The notes under the pieces: model-generated
What the model saw: only the letters and a program-made list of their open reading frames with translations
Databases searched by the model: none
Told to the model about the DNA's origin: nothing
Assembly (NCBI RefSeq): GCF_001512295.1
Contig: NZ_LNUP01000018.1
Location: forward strand, 1-45,867
From: Pseudomonas sp. EpS/L25
GTDB taxonomy: Bacteria > Pseudomonadota > Gammaproteobacteria > Pseudomonadales > Pseudomonadaceae
Direction of reading: 5' to 3'
Length of the DNA: 45,867 bases
Part shown: piece after piece, positions 17,201 through 24,862 of the stretch
Position numbering within the stretch: the stretch's first letter is position 1
Layout of the letters: each line of letters begins with the position of its first letter
Position numbers and translations under genes: made by a program

Positions 17201-17210
17201 GGAGCTGCAC

Positions 17211-18422
17211 ATGAGCCAAGACTGGGATGCCGGACGCCTGGACAGTGATCTCGAGGGCGCGGCCTTCGAGACCTTGGCAGTGCGGGCCGGGCAGCAGCGC
17301 TCGCCGGAAGGCGAGCACGGCGAGGCACTGTTCCTGACCAGCAGCTACGTCTTCCGCACCGCCGCCGACGCGGCGGCGCGGTTCGCCGGCGAGGTGCCAG
17401 GCAACGTCTATTCGCGCTACACCAACCCCACGGTGCGCACCTTCGAGACCCGCATCGCGGCCCTCGAAGGCGCCGAGCAGGCGGTGGCCACCGCCTCGGG
17501 CATGTCGGCCATCCTGGCCATGGTGATGAGCCTGTGCAGCGCCGGCGATCACGTGCTGGTCTCGCGCAGCGTGTTCGGCTCCACCATCAGCCTGTTCGAG
17601 AAGTACTTCAAGCGCTTCGGCATCGAGGTGGACTATCCGCCGCTGGCCGACCTGGAGGCCTGGCAGGCAGCCTGCAAGCCCAACACCCGGCTGTTCTTCG
17701 TCGAGTCGCCGTCCAACCCTCTGGCCGAGCTGGTGGACATCACCGCCCTGGCCGAGATCGCCCATGTCCAGGGCGCGCTGCTGGCGGTCGACAATTGCTT
17801 CTGCACCCCGGCGCTGCAGAAGCCGCTGGCACTGGGTGCCGACATCGTCATCCATTCGGCGACCAAGTACATCGATGGTCAGGGCCGCGGCATGGGGGGC
17901 GTGGTCGCCGGTCGGGTCGAGCAGATGAAGGAAGTGGTGGGTTTCCTGCGCACCGCCGGGCCGACCCTCAGTCCCTTCAACGCCTGGCTGTTCCTCAAGG
18001 GCCTGGAGACGCTGAAGATCCGCATGCAGGCCCACAGCCAGACCGCGCTGGAATTGGCGCGCTGGCTGGAAGGGCAGCCGGGTATCGAGCGCGTCCACTA
18101 TGCCGGCCTGGAAAGTCATCCGCAGCACGAGCTGGCCCGACGCCAGCAGTCTGCCTTCGGCGCGGTGGTGAGTTTCGAGGTGGCGGGTGGACGTGACGCC
18201 GCCTGGCGCTTCATCGATGCCACCCGGATGATCTCCATCACCACCAACCTGGGTGATACCAAGACCACCATCGCCCACCCGGCGACCACCTCCCATGGCC
18301 GGCTGTCGCCGGCCGAGCGAGCCAATGCCGGGATCCGCGACAGCCTGATCCGCGTGGCCGTAGGTCTGGAAGACCTGGGTGATCTGCAGCAGGACCTCGC
18401 CCGCGGTCTGGCGGCGCTATGA
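17211..18422 (+). CDS. metZ: O-succinylhomoserine sulfhydrylase
   Basis: PLP enzyme that makes homocysteine directly from O-succinylhomoserine and sulfide in Pseudomonas methionine synthesis. 403 residues. The cofactor lysine is K219 in [12 protein letters not shown]; other Cys/Met-metabolism family motifs are [24 protein letters not shown] and [14 protein letters not shown]. The ribosome site AAGGAG spans the purF stop. It overlaps the SDR gene by four bases (ATGA). The purF-metZ order is conserved in pseudomonads. Confidence 0.95.
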   Translation: MSQDWDAGRLDSDLEGAAFETLAVRAGQQRSPEGEHGEALFLTSSYVFRTAADAAARFAGEVPGNVYSRYTNPTVRTFETRIAALEGAEQAVATASGMSAILAMVMSLCSAGDHVLVSRSVFGSTISLFEKYFKRFGIEVDYPPLADLEAWQAACKPNTRLFFVESPSNPLAELVDITALAEIAHVQGALLAVDNCFCTPALQKPLALGADIVIHSATKYIDGQGRGMGGVVAGRVEQMKEVVGFLRTAGPTLSPFNAWLFLKGLETLKIRMQAHSQTALELARWLEGQPGIERVHYAGLESHPQHELARRQQSAFGAVVSFEVAGGRDAAWRFIDATRMISITTNLGDTKTTIAHPATTSHGRLSPAERANAGIRDSLIRVAVGLEDLGDLQQDLARGLAAL

Positions 18423-19186
18423 GTCTGACGTTCGCACCGGTGGAACCGCGGGTTGCCCTGGTCACGGGCGCGGCCCGTGGCATCGGCCTCGGCATCGCCG
18501 CCTGGCTGATCGTCGAGGGCTGGCGCGTGGTGATAGCCGACGTCGAGCAGGCACGCGGTGCCAAGGTGGCGGAGGCCCTCGGCGAGCGGGCCTGGTTCGT
18601 CGCCCTGGACGTGGCGGACGAGACCCAGGTGGAGGCGGCGGTCGCCCAGGTGATCGGCCAGTTCGGTCGGCTGGACGCCCTGGTCAACAACGCCGGGCTC
18701 GCCACCGCCCAGGGGCAACCGTTGGAAAGCTTGGCGCTGGGCGAGTGGCGCCGGGTACTTGGGGTGAATCTGGATGGCCCCATGCTCCTGGCCAAGCATT
18801 GCGCGCCTTACCTGCGTGAGCAGCTGGGTGCCATCGTCAACATCGCCTCGACTCGCGCCCAGCAGTCCGAGCCACACAGCGAAGCCTATGCCGCGAGCAA
18901 GGGCGGGCTGCTGGCCCTGACCCACGCGCTGGCCATCAGCCTGGGGCCGGAGGTGCGGGTGAATGCGCTCTGTCCGGGCTGGATCGACGCGCGCGATCCC
19001 CATGAGCGTGAAGCCGAGCCGCTGTCGGCTGCCGATCACGGGCAGCATCCAAGCGGGCGGGTAGGGACGGTCGAGGACGTGGCGGCCTGCGTGGCCTGGT
19101 TGCTCGGCGGCAATGCCGGGTTCATCACCGGCGAAGCCATCACCCTGGACGGTGGCATGACCCGCAAGATGATCTACGCCGACTAG
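18419..19186 (+). CDS. short-chain dehydrogenase/reductase
   Basis: Classical SDR of 255 residues. The nucleotide-binding motif is TGAARGIG (residues 16-23), the structural motif NNAG is in LVNNAGLA, and the catalytic pair is Y157 and K161 in YAASK. The acidic residue at the end of beta-2 (VVIADVE) favours NAD(H). It starts within the metZ stop codon (ATGA) and so is translationally coupled to methionine genes, as in P. aeruginosa. The substrate is unknown; the C-terminal half is FabG-like. Confidence 0.9.
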   Translation: MSLTFAPVEPRVALVTGAARGIGLGIAAWLIVEGWRVVIADVEQARGAKVAEALGERAWFVALDVADETQVEAAVAQVIGQFGRLDALVNNAGLATAQGQPLESLALGEWRRVLGVNLDGPMLLAKHCAPYLREQLGAIVNIASTRAQQSEPHSEAYAASKGGLLALTHALAISLGPEVRVNALCPGWIDARDPHEREAEPLSAADHGQHPSGRVGTVEDVAACVAWLLGGNAGFITGEAITLDGGMTRKMIYAD

Positions 19187-19452
19187 CCCTCAAAGGCTGC
19201 TGCGCATCGGCCCAACTGCGTTGAAAAGACCCTGGATCGCCAGCCCGGCCTGGGCGGCCCCGTTGCAATGCTCATTTACCACTCGTAAACCCGGGCGCGG
19301 GTCCGATCCGCTTCCTCAGGTCTTTGATTCGCTGTCGCTCACCCTACGGGCCAGCCGTTGGCTGTTGCTCCCATTGGTCGTTGCGCCTGGTTTGGCTCCA
19401 GCTTGCGAGCCTTTGAACAGGCCTTCATGAAAAAATAAAATTGGAAAAATCC
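19187..19452. other. gene-free tract before the tRNA promoter
   Basis: No gene with a plausible start was found. The stretch contains phrases such as GCTCATTTACCACTCGTAAAC and CTGCGTTGAAAAG that I associate, without proof, with dispersed intergenic repeats of Pseudomonas. The last 30 bp are AT-rich and form an upstream element to the tRNA promoter. Confidence 0.35.
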
Positions 19453-19486
19453 TTGACGGATCAAGGAGCTATGAGCAGAATGCGCG
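19453..19486 (+). promoter_or_regulatory. tRNA operon promoter
   Basis: TTGACG (19453-19458), 17 nt, CAGAAT (19476-19481), then a GC-rich discriminator GCGCG (19482-19486). An A/T-rich stretch (AAAAAATAAAATTGGAAAAAT) lies directly upstream, like an UP element. GC-rich discriminators are typical of stringently controlled stable-RNA promoters. Confidence 0.7.
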
Positions 19487-19501
19487 TCACCCGAAGGGGA
19501 T

Positions 19502-19577
19502 GGCTGATTAGCTCAGCTGGGAGAGCACCTGCATCACACGCAGGGGGTCGGCGGTTCGATCCCGTCATCAGCCACCA
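19502..19577 (+). tRNA. tRNA-Val (anticodon CAC)
   Basis: Full cloverleaf of 76 nt with encoded CCA. Acceptor GGCTGAT/ATCAGCC; D arm GCTC/GAGC; anticodon stem CCTGC/GCAGG with loop ATCACAC, anticodon CAC at 19535-19537, reading GUG; T arm GGCGG TTCGATC CCGTC. The body closely resembles bacterial valine tRNAs. It shares a transcript with the following tRNA-Asp. Confidence 0.95.
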
Positions 19578-19615
19578 ATCTCCTCGGGAAGTGTTCCGCA
19601 AGGTACACGCACTGC

Positions 19616-19692
19616 GCGGCGGTAGTTCAGTCGGTTAGAATACCGGCCTGTCACGCCGGGGGTCGCGGGTTCGAGTCCCGTCCGCCGCGCCA
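19616..19692 (+). tRNA. tRNA-Asp (anticodon GTC)
   Basis: Full cloverleaf of 77 nt with encoded CCA. Acceptor GCGGCGG/CCGCCGC; anticodon stem CCGGC/GCCGG with loop CTGTCAC, anticodon GTC at 19650-19652; T loop TTCGAGT. It lies 38 bp after tRNA-Val and ends 44 bp before a strong terminator. Confidence 0.97.
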
Positions 19693-19736
19693 CATAGCTC
19701 ACTTCAGGTCCTCTGAACTGCCTGAACGAGACGAAG

Positions 19737-19762
19737 AAAGCTGCCCAAGGGCAGCTTTTTTT
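19737..19762 (+). terminator. terminator of the tRNA operon
   Basis: AAAGCTGCC (19737-19745) pairs with GGCAGCTTT (19750-19758), closing the loop CAAG, with T continuing to 19762. This is a strong intrinsic terminator. Confidence 0.92.
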
Positions 19763-19837
19763 GTGCCTGGAGAAAAGCGGGGGAACGACTCAGGCGGTGC
19801 ACCTATCCCTCATCCGGCCGCTGCGGCCGAGACCGCC
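19763..19837. other. spacer between tRNA terminator and hairpin element
   Basis: Short GC-rich stretch with a palindrome around CGGCCGCTGCGGCCG (19815-19829). No gene seen. Together with the element at 19838-20001 it makes up the 306 bp between tRNA-Asp and the LysR gene. Confidence 0.3.
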
Positions 19838-20001
19838 TAGTGTGGTGTTTCAGAAGTTCGCGCAGAAATTGGCGAGTGATTTTTCGGCGGGGCTAGGCGC
19901 CGCGACGAGTCATGGCAGGGCTATGACGAGGAGTGGCAACAACGCCCACGCCGAAAAAACGCCGCCAAAATCGTGCAGTTAATTTCTGAAACACCACACT
20001 A
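19838..20001. mobile_element. MITE-like hairpin element with TA ends
   Basis: A 164-bp non-coding element bounded by perfect 18-bp inverted repeats: TAGTGTGGTGTTTCAGAA (19838-19855) and its complement (19984-20001). More pairs are nested inside: TTGGCG (19869-19874) with CGCCAA (19963-19968), TTTTTCGGCG (19880-19889) with CGCCGAAAAA (19949-19958), and a central GTCAT/ATGAC, so nearly the whole element folds on itself. The TA at each end fits the TA target duplication of IS630/Tc1-mariner elements. It has no transposase, so it would be a non-autonomous relic. The right end supplies the TAG stop of the adjoining LysR gene. Confidence 0.75.
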
Positions 20002-20907
20002 GCGCGCGCGACCGAACAACTCCACCAGCACGCCGCGCAGCCAGCGGTTGCCGGCATCCTGGTGATAGCGGGCATGCCAGTGCTGCTTGACCGTGAAGCC
20101 CTCGATGGGCACCGGACATTCCAGGACCTGCAGGCCATAGGTGTCGGCCAGTGTCTGGCCGATGTGGCGGGGCAGGGTCACCAACAGGTCGGTGCTCTGG
20201 ATCACCGCGCCGACACCGAGGAAACCGGGCAGCTCCAGCACGATCCGGCGTTTCGTCTGCGCCCGCACCAGGCCGGCGTCCAGCAGTTTCTGGCCGGTAC
20301 CGGCGCTGACCTGGACATGGCCTTCGCGCTGGTAGTCCGAGATCGTCAGCTGGCCGTCGATGCGCGGGTGCGTCGGGCCGGCGAGGCAGACCCAATCCTG
20401 GGGAAACAGCACCTGCTGGTAGATGCCGCCACCCAGCCAGGGAATGAAGCCGATGGCCAGGTCAGCTTCGCCGATTTCCAGTGCCTGCTCGGTGTGGCCA
20501 TCGATCCGTGCCAGTTCCAGGCGTACCCCCGGGGCGATCTCGCGCAGCCGCTCCAGCAGGCGCGGCAGCAGGGTGATGTGGCTGGCGTCGCTCAGGCAGA
20601 GGCGAAACAGCCGCTGGGCGGTCGCCGGATCGAAGGCGACCTCCCAGTCCACCAGGCGGCGCAGGGATTCCAGCACTTCACGGCAGGGGGTGATCAGCGC
20701 CTCGGCCTGGGGGGTGGGCTTCATGCCGCCGGGGGTGCGCACGAACAGGGGGTCGCGCAGCTGCTGGCGCAGCTTGCCCAGCCAGAGGCTGATGGTGGGC
20801 TGGCTCTGGCCCAGTCGCTCGGCGGCCCGGGTGACGCTACCGGTGCTGTAGAGCACCTCGAACAGCAGCAGTAGCTTGGGTTCCGGCAGGCCGTCGCTGG
20901 CTGGCAT
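19999..20907 (-). CDS. LysR-family regulator of the divergent hybrid operon
   Basis: A 302-residue LysR-type regulator with an N-terminal helix-turn-helix (TRAAERLGQSQPTISLWLGK) and an effector-binding domain of the NodD/DntR-like group. I chose the ATG at 20907 because AGGA lies nine bases upstream; another ATG 16 codons earlier would run over the palindromes of the promoter. It is divergent from the operon at 21001-25309 and is its likely activator. Its stop codon is made by the terminal TA of the hairpin element, so the natural C-terminus may have been trimmed or altered by that insertion. Confidence 0.88.
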   Translation of the reverse strand: MPASDGLPEPKLLLLFEVLYSTGSVTRAAERLGQSQPTISLWLGKLRQQLRDPLFVRTPGGMKPTPQAEALITPCREVLESLRRLVDWEVAFDPATAQRLFRLCLSDASHITLLPRLLERLREIAPGVRLELARIDGHTEQALEIGEADLAIGFIPWLGGGIYQQVLFPQDWVCLAGPTHPRIDGQLTISDYQREGHVQVSAGTGQKLLDAGLVRAQTKRRIVLELPGFLGVGAVIQSTDLLVTLPRHIGQTLADTYGLQVLECPVPIEGFTVKQHWHARYHQDAGNRWLRGVLVELFGRAR

Positions 20908-20908
20908 T

Positions 20909-20952
20909 ATCAGAATTCCTGATGGGCGAATTGAGTTCATTGTATAGCTCAA
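20909..20952. promoter_or_regulatory. candidate LysR binding sites in the divergent promoter
   Basis: Two dyads: ATCAG/CTGAT (20909-20913 and 20919-20923), next to the LysR start, and TTGAG/CTCAA (20931-20935 and 20948-20952) with a 12-nt spacer, the T-N11-A arrangement of LysR boxes. They lie about 50-90 bp before the first gene of the divergent operon. Confidence 0.5.
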
Positions 20953-21000
20953 CATCGCGGCTCGGCCTAGGGTAGGGACTCAACAAGGAGCCCTGATCCC

Positions 21001-21951
21001 ATGAGAATCTGCATCCTCGGCGCTGGCGCGCTGGGCAGTACCTTCGGTGCCTGGCTGAGCGAAGCGGGACACGACACCTGGCTGCTCAACCGGCCCAATG
21101 CCCATATCGAGGCCATCGGCCGGGACGGCCTGGAGGTCGAGACGCCCGACGGCAGTCGCCGGGTTCAGGTCCGGGCCGCGGTGGCCGCCGAGGCCGTCGG
21201 GGTGGTCGATCTGGTGGTGGTGCTGGTCAAGTCCTTCGCTACCGCTGAGGCCATGACCCAGGCGCGGGCACTGGTCGGTCCCGAGACCCTGGTGCTTTCG
21301 CTGCAGAACGGCCTCGGCCATGAGGAGCTGCTGGCCGGGATCGTCGGCCGCGAGCGGGTGATCGCCGGCAAGACCTATGTCGGCGGCGTACTGCTCGGAC
21401 CGGGGCGGATCCGCAGCGGGGTGGCGGGCAAGCAGACCCTGATCGGCGAGCTCGACGGCCAGGTCACGCCGCGGGTCCAGGCGGTCGCCGAGGCCTTCGG
21501 CGGCGCGGGCCTCGCCACCACGGTCAGCGCCAACATCCGCGGCACCCTGTGGGACAAGCTGCAGGTGAACGTCGCCACCGGGGCCCTCACCGGCATCACC
21601 CAGCTCACCTACGGCCAGCTCTACAGCGAGCCGTTGCTGCGCGACATCGCCTTGCAGGCGGTGGCCGAAGCCATCGCGGTGGCCCGCGCTGCCGGCGTCG
21701 AGCTGGGGCTGCAGGAGCCGGAAGCGGCCTGGCAACTGGCGCGCGAAGGGCTGGCGCCGTCGTTCAAGACCTCCATGCTGCAGAGCCTGCAGAAGGGCTC
21801 CATTACTGAAATCGACTTCATCAATGGCGCGGTGGTGCGGCTCGGCCAGCAGTACCGCGTACCGACCCCGGTCAACGCCACGCTGGTCGCCTGCATCAAG
21901 GGCATCGAGCGGGCCATGGCCGACCGACAACAAGAGGACGCCAAACCATGA
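21001..21951 (+). CDS. ketopantoate reductase-like (ApbA/PanE family) oxidoreductase
   Basis: A 316-residue member of the ApbA/PanE family. The NADP-binding motif is GAGALG (residues 7-12 region), and the likely catalytic lysine is K186 in LWDKLQVN. Family members reduce 2-oxo acids such as ketopantoate. Because it sits first in a catabolic-looking operon far from pantothenate genes, its substrate is probably another oxo acid or the reverse alcohol. The ribosome site AAGGAG is good. The stop overlaps the next start as ATGA. Confidence 0.87.
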   Translation: MRICILGAGALGSTFGAWLSEAGHDTWLLNRPNAHIEAIGRDGLEVETPDGSRRVQVRAAVAAEAVGVVDLVVVLVKSFATAEAMTQARALVGPETLVLSLQNGLGHEELLAGIVGRERVIAGKTYVGGVLLGPGRIRSGVAGKQTLIGELDGQVTPRVQAVAEAFGGAGLATTVSANIRGTLWDKLQVNVATGALTGITQLTYGQLYSEPLLRDIALQAVAEAIAVARAAGVELGLQEPEAAWQLAREGLAPSFKTSMLQSLQKGSITEIDFINGAVVRLGQQYRVPTPVNATLVACIKGIERAMADRQQEDAKP

Positions 21952-22343
21952 GCATTCCCAAGGCCTATCTGGAACACGTGGCCATCTGGGTGAAGGACAT
22001 CCACTGGCACATTCGCTTCTTCCACGAGGTGTTCGGCATGACCCTGCGCGAGGTCCACGGCACGCTGGAGGAGCCCACCCAGTACTGGACCCTGGGCGGC
22101 ATGCAGTTCATGAGCAAGCCGGACTTCGCCGGCCCCGAGGGGCGCCTGGGCCACCTGGGGTTGATGTGCGAGGACGTCGACGCCGCTCTGGCCGCCGCCC
22201 GCTGCTTCGCGGGGGTGGAGGAAATGCCCCAGGGCCATAACTGGCTGCGCCTGCCCGATGGCCTGGCGCTGGAGTTCATCCAGGCCGTGCCGGCCAGCGC
22301 CGTGCACGACGCCCTGGCCGTCAACGCCCGGCAAACCGAGTGA
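21948..22343 (+). CDS. VOC (glyoxalase/dioxygenase fold) protein
   Basis: A 131-residue single vicinal-oxygen-chelate protein. The likely metal ligands are H10 in LEHVAIWV, H69 in GHLGL and E109 in LALEFIQ, the usual two-His one-Glu pattern. Members of this length include glyoxalases, epimerases such as methylmalonyl-CoA epimerase, and lyases, so the reaction cannot be named. It starts in the stop codon of the preceding gene (ATGA), and is likely translationally coupled. Confidence 0.87.
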   Translation: MSIPKAYLEHVAIWVKDIHWHIRFFHEVFGMTLREVHGTLEEPTQYWTLGGMQFMSKPDFAGPEGRLGHLGLMCEDVDAALAAARCFAGVEEMPQGHNWLRLPDGLALEFIQAVPASAVHDALAVNARQTE

Positions 22344-22351
22344 CAGCGACC

Positions 22352-22810
22352 ATGACCCTACAAGAAAAATACTTCGAGGACGCCCGCGAGGGCGACGAGG
22401 CGATCACGCCGAGCTACCAGGTCACCAAGGAACGCATCCTGGCCTATGCCGACCTCACTGGCGACCACACCCCCGTCCACGTCGACGAGGCCTATGCCAA
22501 CGCCAGTCACTTCGGCGGCCTGGTCGCCCATGGCCTGATGGGGTTGTCCATCGCCGATGGGCTGAAGACCCAGTGCGACTATCGCTTCCTGCCGGGGATG
22601 TCGCTGGGCTGGACCTGGGATTTCCTGCTGCCGATCCGCGTCGGTGACGAGCTGCACGTGAAGCTGCGCGTCGGCGCCATGCGTCCGAGCAAGAGCAAGC
22701 CGGGCTGGGGCATCGTGGTGTTGCCGTCCGAGCTGATCAACCAGAAGGGCAAGGTCGTCCAGCGCGGCGAGCACCGGCTGATGGTGCCGCGGCGGGAGGG
22801 TGCGCTATGA
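22352..22810 (+). CDS. MaoC-like hydratase
   Basis: A 152-residue single hot-dog MaoC domain. The hydratase pair is D38 and H43 in LTGDHTPVHVDEAYA, as in (R)-specific enoyl-CoA hydratases. It presumably adds water to, or removes it from, a CoA thioester made by the CoA transferase encoded next. The ATG at 22352 gives MTLQEKYFED; a GTG at 22340 is in frame as well and neither has a strong ribosome site. It overlaps the next gene by four bases. Confidence 0.87.
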   Translation: MTLQEKYFEDAREGDEAITPSYQVTKERILAYADLTGDHTPVHVDEAYANASHFGGLVAHGLMGLSIADGLKTQCDYRFLPGMSLGWTWDFLLPIRVGDELHVKLRVGAMRPSKSKPGWGIVVLPSELINQKGKVVQRGEHRLMVPRREGAL

Positions 22811-24039
22811 GCCAGCCACTGCCCCTGCAAGGCCTGAGGGTCATCGACTACAGCCACTTCCTCGCCGGCCCCTACGTGGGGCGCTGCCTGGCGGCGCTGG
22901 GCGCCGAGGTGATCAAGGTGGAACGACCCGGCAGTGGCGACGCCGGCCGCCAGCACGCCTTCGTCCTGGACGACCAGCAGAGCGGCTATTTCCTGCAGCT
23001 CAACATGGGCAAGCAGGGCGTCAGCGTCAACATGAAGGACCCACGCGGCAAGGCCTTCATGCAGCAGCTGTGCGACAGCGCCGACGTCTTCATCGAGAAC
23101 TACCGCCCCGGCGCCCTGGACAAGCTGGGGCTGGGTTACGCGGAGCTGTCCGCGCGCAATCCGCGGCTGGTGTACTGCTCGATTTCCGCCTACGGCCATA
23201 CCGGCCCCGACGCCCATCGCGCCGGCTTCGGGCTGATCGCCGAGGCCAAGAGCGGCATCATGCAGATGGTCGGCACGCCGGGCGAGGCGCCGCCGCTGCT
23301 GCGCATCTCCCTGGGCGACATGTACACCGGCGCCCATGCGGTGGCCGCCATCAACGCGGCGCTGCTCGGCCGGGTCACCAGCGGGCGCGGCCAGCACATC
23401 GACATGGCGCTGTACGACACCCTGGTGTCCATGCACGAGTACGCCGTGCAGTGCTACACCCTGTCCGGCGGCGAGATCCTGCCGCAGCAGACCGGCCACG
23501 ACATGCCCACCTCGACCCTCTATGGCGTGTTTCGCGCCCAGGATGGCGACCTGGTGATCGCCGCCCAGGTGGACGACTCCTGGAAGCGCTTCGCCGCGCT
23601 GGTGGAACAGGATGCCGGCCAGCCGGGCTTCGGTGGCGATGTTCGCTTCCACACTTCCACCGGCCGCAATGCCCATCGCGACGCCATCCTGCCCGTCGTC
23701 AAGGCCTGGGTGGCGGCCAATCCGGTCGCGCGGCTGCTGGCGCTGCTCGACGATATCGACGTGCCCTGCGCCAAGGTGCAGCGCATCGACGAGGTGATCG
23801 AAGATCCGCAGATCAAGGCGCGCGGCATGATCCAGGAGCAGCAGCATCCGCGCCTCGGTACCCTGCGGATGCCCAATCTGCCGTTCCGCTTTTCCGAGTG
23901 CGACACCACCATCAACCGGGTGGCGCCGGATCTCGGCCAGCACAACGCCGCCGTGGCCCGGAGCCTGGGCTACAGCGCAGAAGACATCGCCCGGCTGCAG
24001 GCCGACGGCGTGCTGTTCAGCCAGGAGCCCTCCGCATGA
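22807..24039 (+). CDS. CaiB/BaiF-type (class III) CoA-transferase
   Basis: A 410-residue class III CoA-transferase. The catalytic aspartate, which forms the aspartyl-CoA thioester, is D171 in SLGDMYTGAHA; N-terminal family motifs are VIDYSHFLAGPY and GAEVIKVERPG, and GRGQHIDMALYD is typical. It activates a carboxylic acid as a CoA thioester using another acyl-CoA as donor. Relatives handle oxalate, carnitine, succinate/malate, mesaconate and aromatic acids; the substrate here is unknown. It overlaps both neighbours by ATGA. Confidence 0.92.
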   Translation: MSQPLPLQGLRVIDYSHFLAGPYVGRCLAALGAEVIKVERPGSGDAGRQHAFVLDDQQSGYFLQLNMGKQGVSVNMKDPRGKAFMQQLCDSADVFIENYRPGALDKLGLGYAELSARNPRLVYCSISAYGHTGPDAHRAGFGLIAEAKSGIMQMVGTPGEAPPLLRISLGDMYTGAHAVAAINAALLGRVTSGRGQHIDMALYDTLVSMHEYAVQCYTLSGGEILPQQTGHDMPTSTLYGVFRAQDGDLVIAAQVDDSWKRFAALVEQDAGQPGFGGDVRFHTSTGRNAHRDAILPVVKAWVAANPVARLLALLDDIDVPCAKVQRIDEVIEDPQIKARGMIQEQQHPRLGTLRMPNLPFRFSECDTTINRVAPDLGQHNAAVARSLGYSAEDIARLQADGVLFSQEPSA

Positions 24040-24854
24040 CCGACAACTACGCGGTGATCGGCCGCCCGATCAATCACACCAAGTCGCCCCTCATCCATGG
24101 CCTGTTCGCCAGCACCACCGGGCAGGAGCTGGAATACGGCGCCATCGAAGGCTCGCTGGAGGATTTCGCCGGTGACGTGGCGCGCTTTCGCACCCAGGGC
24201 GGGCGGGGCCTGAATGTCACGGCGCCCTTCAAGCTGCAGGCCTTCCAGCTGGCCACCGAGCCCAGTGAGCGGGCGCGCCTGGCCAAGGCGGCCAATGCGC
24301 TGAAGTTCGAAGGCGAGCGGGTGCTGGCGGAGAACTTCGACGGCATCGGCCTGCTGCGCGACATCGAGGTCAACCTCGGCCAGCCCCTGGCGGGCAAGCG
24401 AGTGCTCTTGCTGGGCGCGGGCGGTGCGGTGCGTGGGGCGCTGTTGCCCTTCCTCGCGGCCGGACCGGCGGCGCTGGTGATGGTCAATCGCGATGGGCAG
24501 AAGGCCGCAGGGCTCGCCAAGGAGATCGGGCACCCGCTGCTGAGCGTGAGTAGCTATGAGGCCTTGGCGGGGGAGCGCTTCGACCTGGTGATCAACGCCA
24601 CCTCGGCCAGCCTGGTTGGCGAGTTGCCGCCGGTACCGGCGGGCGTCTTCGCCCGGGCGGCGCTGGCCTACGAGCTTGCCTATGGCAAGGGGCTGACGCC
24701 CTTCCTGCACCTGGCGCAGGAGCAGGGCGTGGCGCAGCTGGCCGATGGCGTGGGGATGCTGGTCGAGCAGGCCGCCGAAGCCTTCGCCTGGTGGCGCGGC
24801 GTCCGCCCCGAAACCCGGCCGGTCATCGACCAGCTGACCATCCCCTTGACCTGA
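24036..24854 (+). CDS. shikimate dehydrogenase-like (AroE family) protein
   Basis: A 272-residue AroE-family NAD(P) oxidoreductase. The catalytic lysine is K66 in NVTAPFKLQAF and its aspartate partner D102 in ENFDGIGLLRD; the nucleotide loop is GAGGAVRGA, and NATSASL is the family motif. In the substrate pocket the usual NPIxHSxSP becomes RPINHTKSP, with threonine (T15) for the first serine, so the preferred substrate may differ from shikimate. The genome presumably has a separate housekeeping aroE. It starts in the CoA-transferase stop codon and is followed by an AroQ-like gene 8 bp on. Confidence 0.88.
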   Translation: MTDNYAVIGRPINHTKSPLIHGLFASTTGQELEYGAIEGSLEDFAGDVARFRTQGGRGLNVTAPFKLQAFQLATEPSERARLAKAANALKFEGERVLAENFDGIGLLRDIEVNLGQPLAGKRVLLLGAGGAVRGALLPFLAAGPAALVMVNRDGQKAAGLAKEIGHPLLSVSSYEALAGERFDLVINATSASLVGELPPVPAGVFARAALAYELAYGKGLTPFLHLAQEQGVAQLADGVGMLVEQAAEAFAWWRGVRPETRPVIDQLTIPLT

Positions 24855-24862
24855 GCGGACCC

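Noticed and set aside
19221-19430. 69-codon open frame before the tRNA genes
   Set aside because: No ribosome site, no family resemblance, and it lies in a tract that looks like intergenic repeat.
19502-19692. Integration site at the tRNA genes
   Set aside because: No repeated 3' tRNA fragment and no integrase were found nearby, although a small hairpin element lies 145 bp downstream.
22800-24050. Apparent long N-terminal extension of the AroE-like protein, giving a 684-residue frame
   Set aside because: The extra part is Arg/Pro/Gly-rich and lies out of frame over the CoA-transferase gene; the ATG at 24036 fits AroE length and overlaps the upstream stop.
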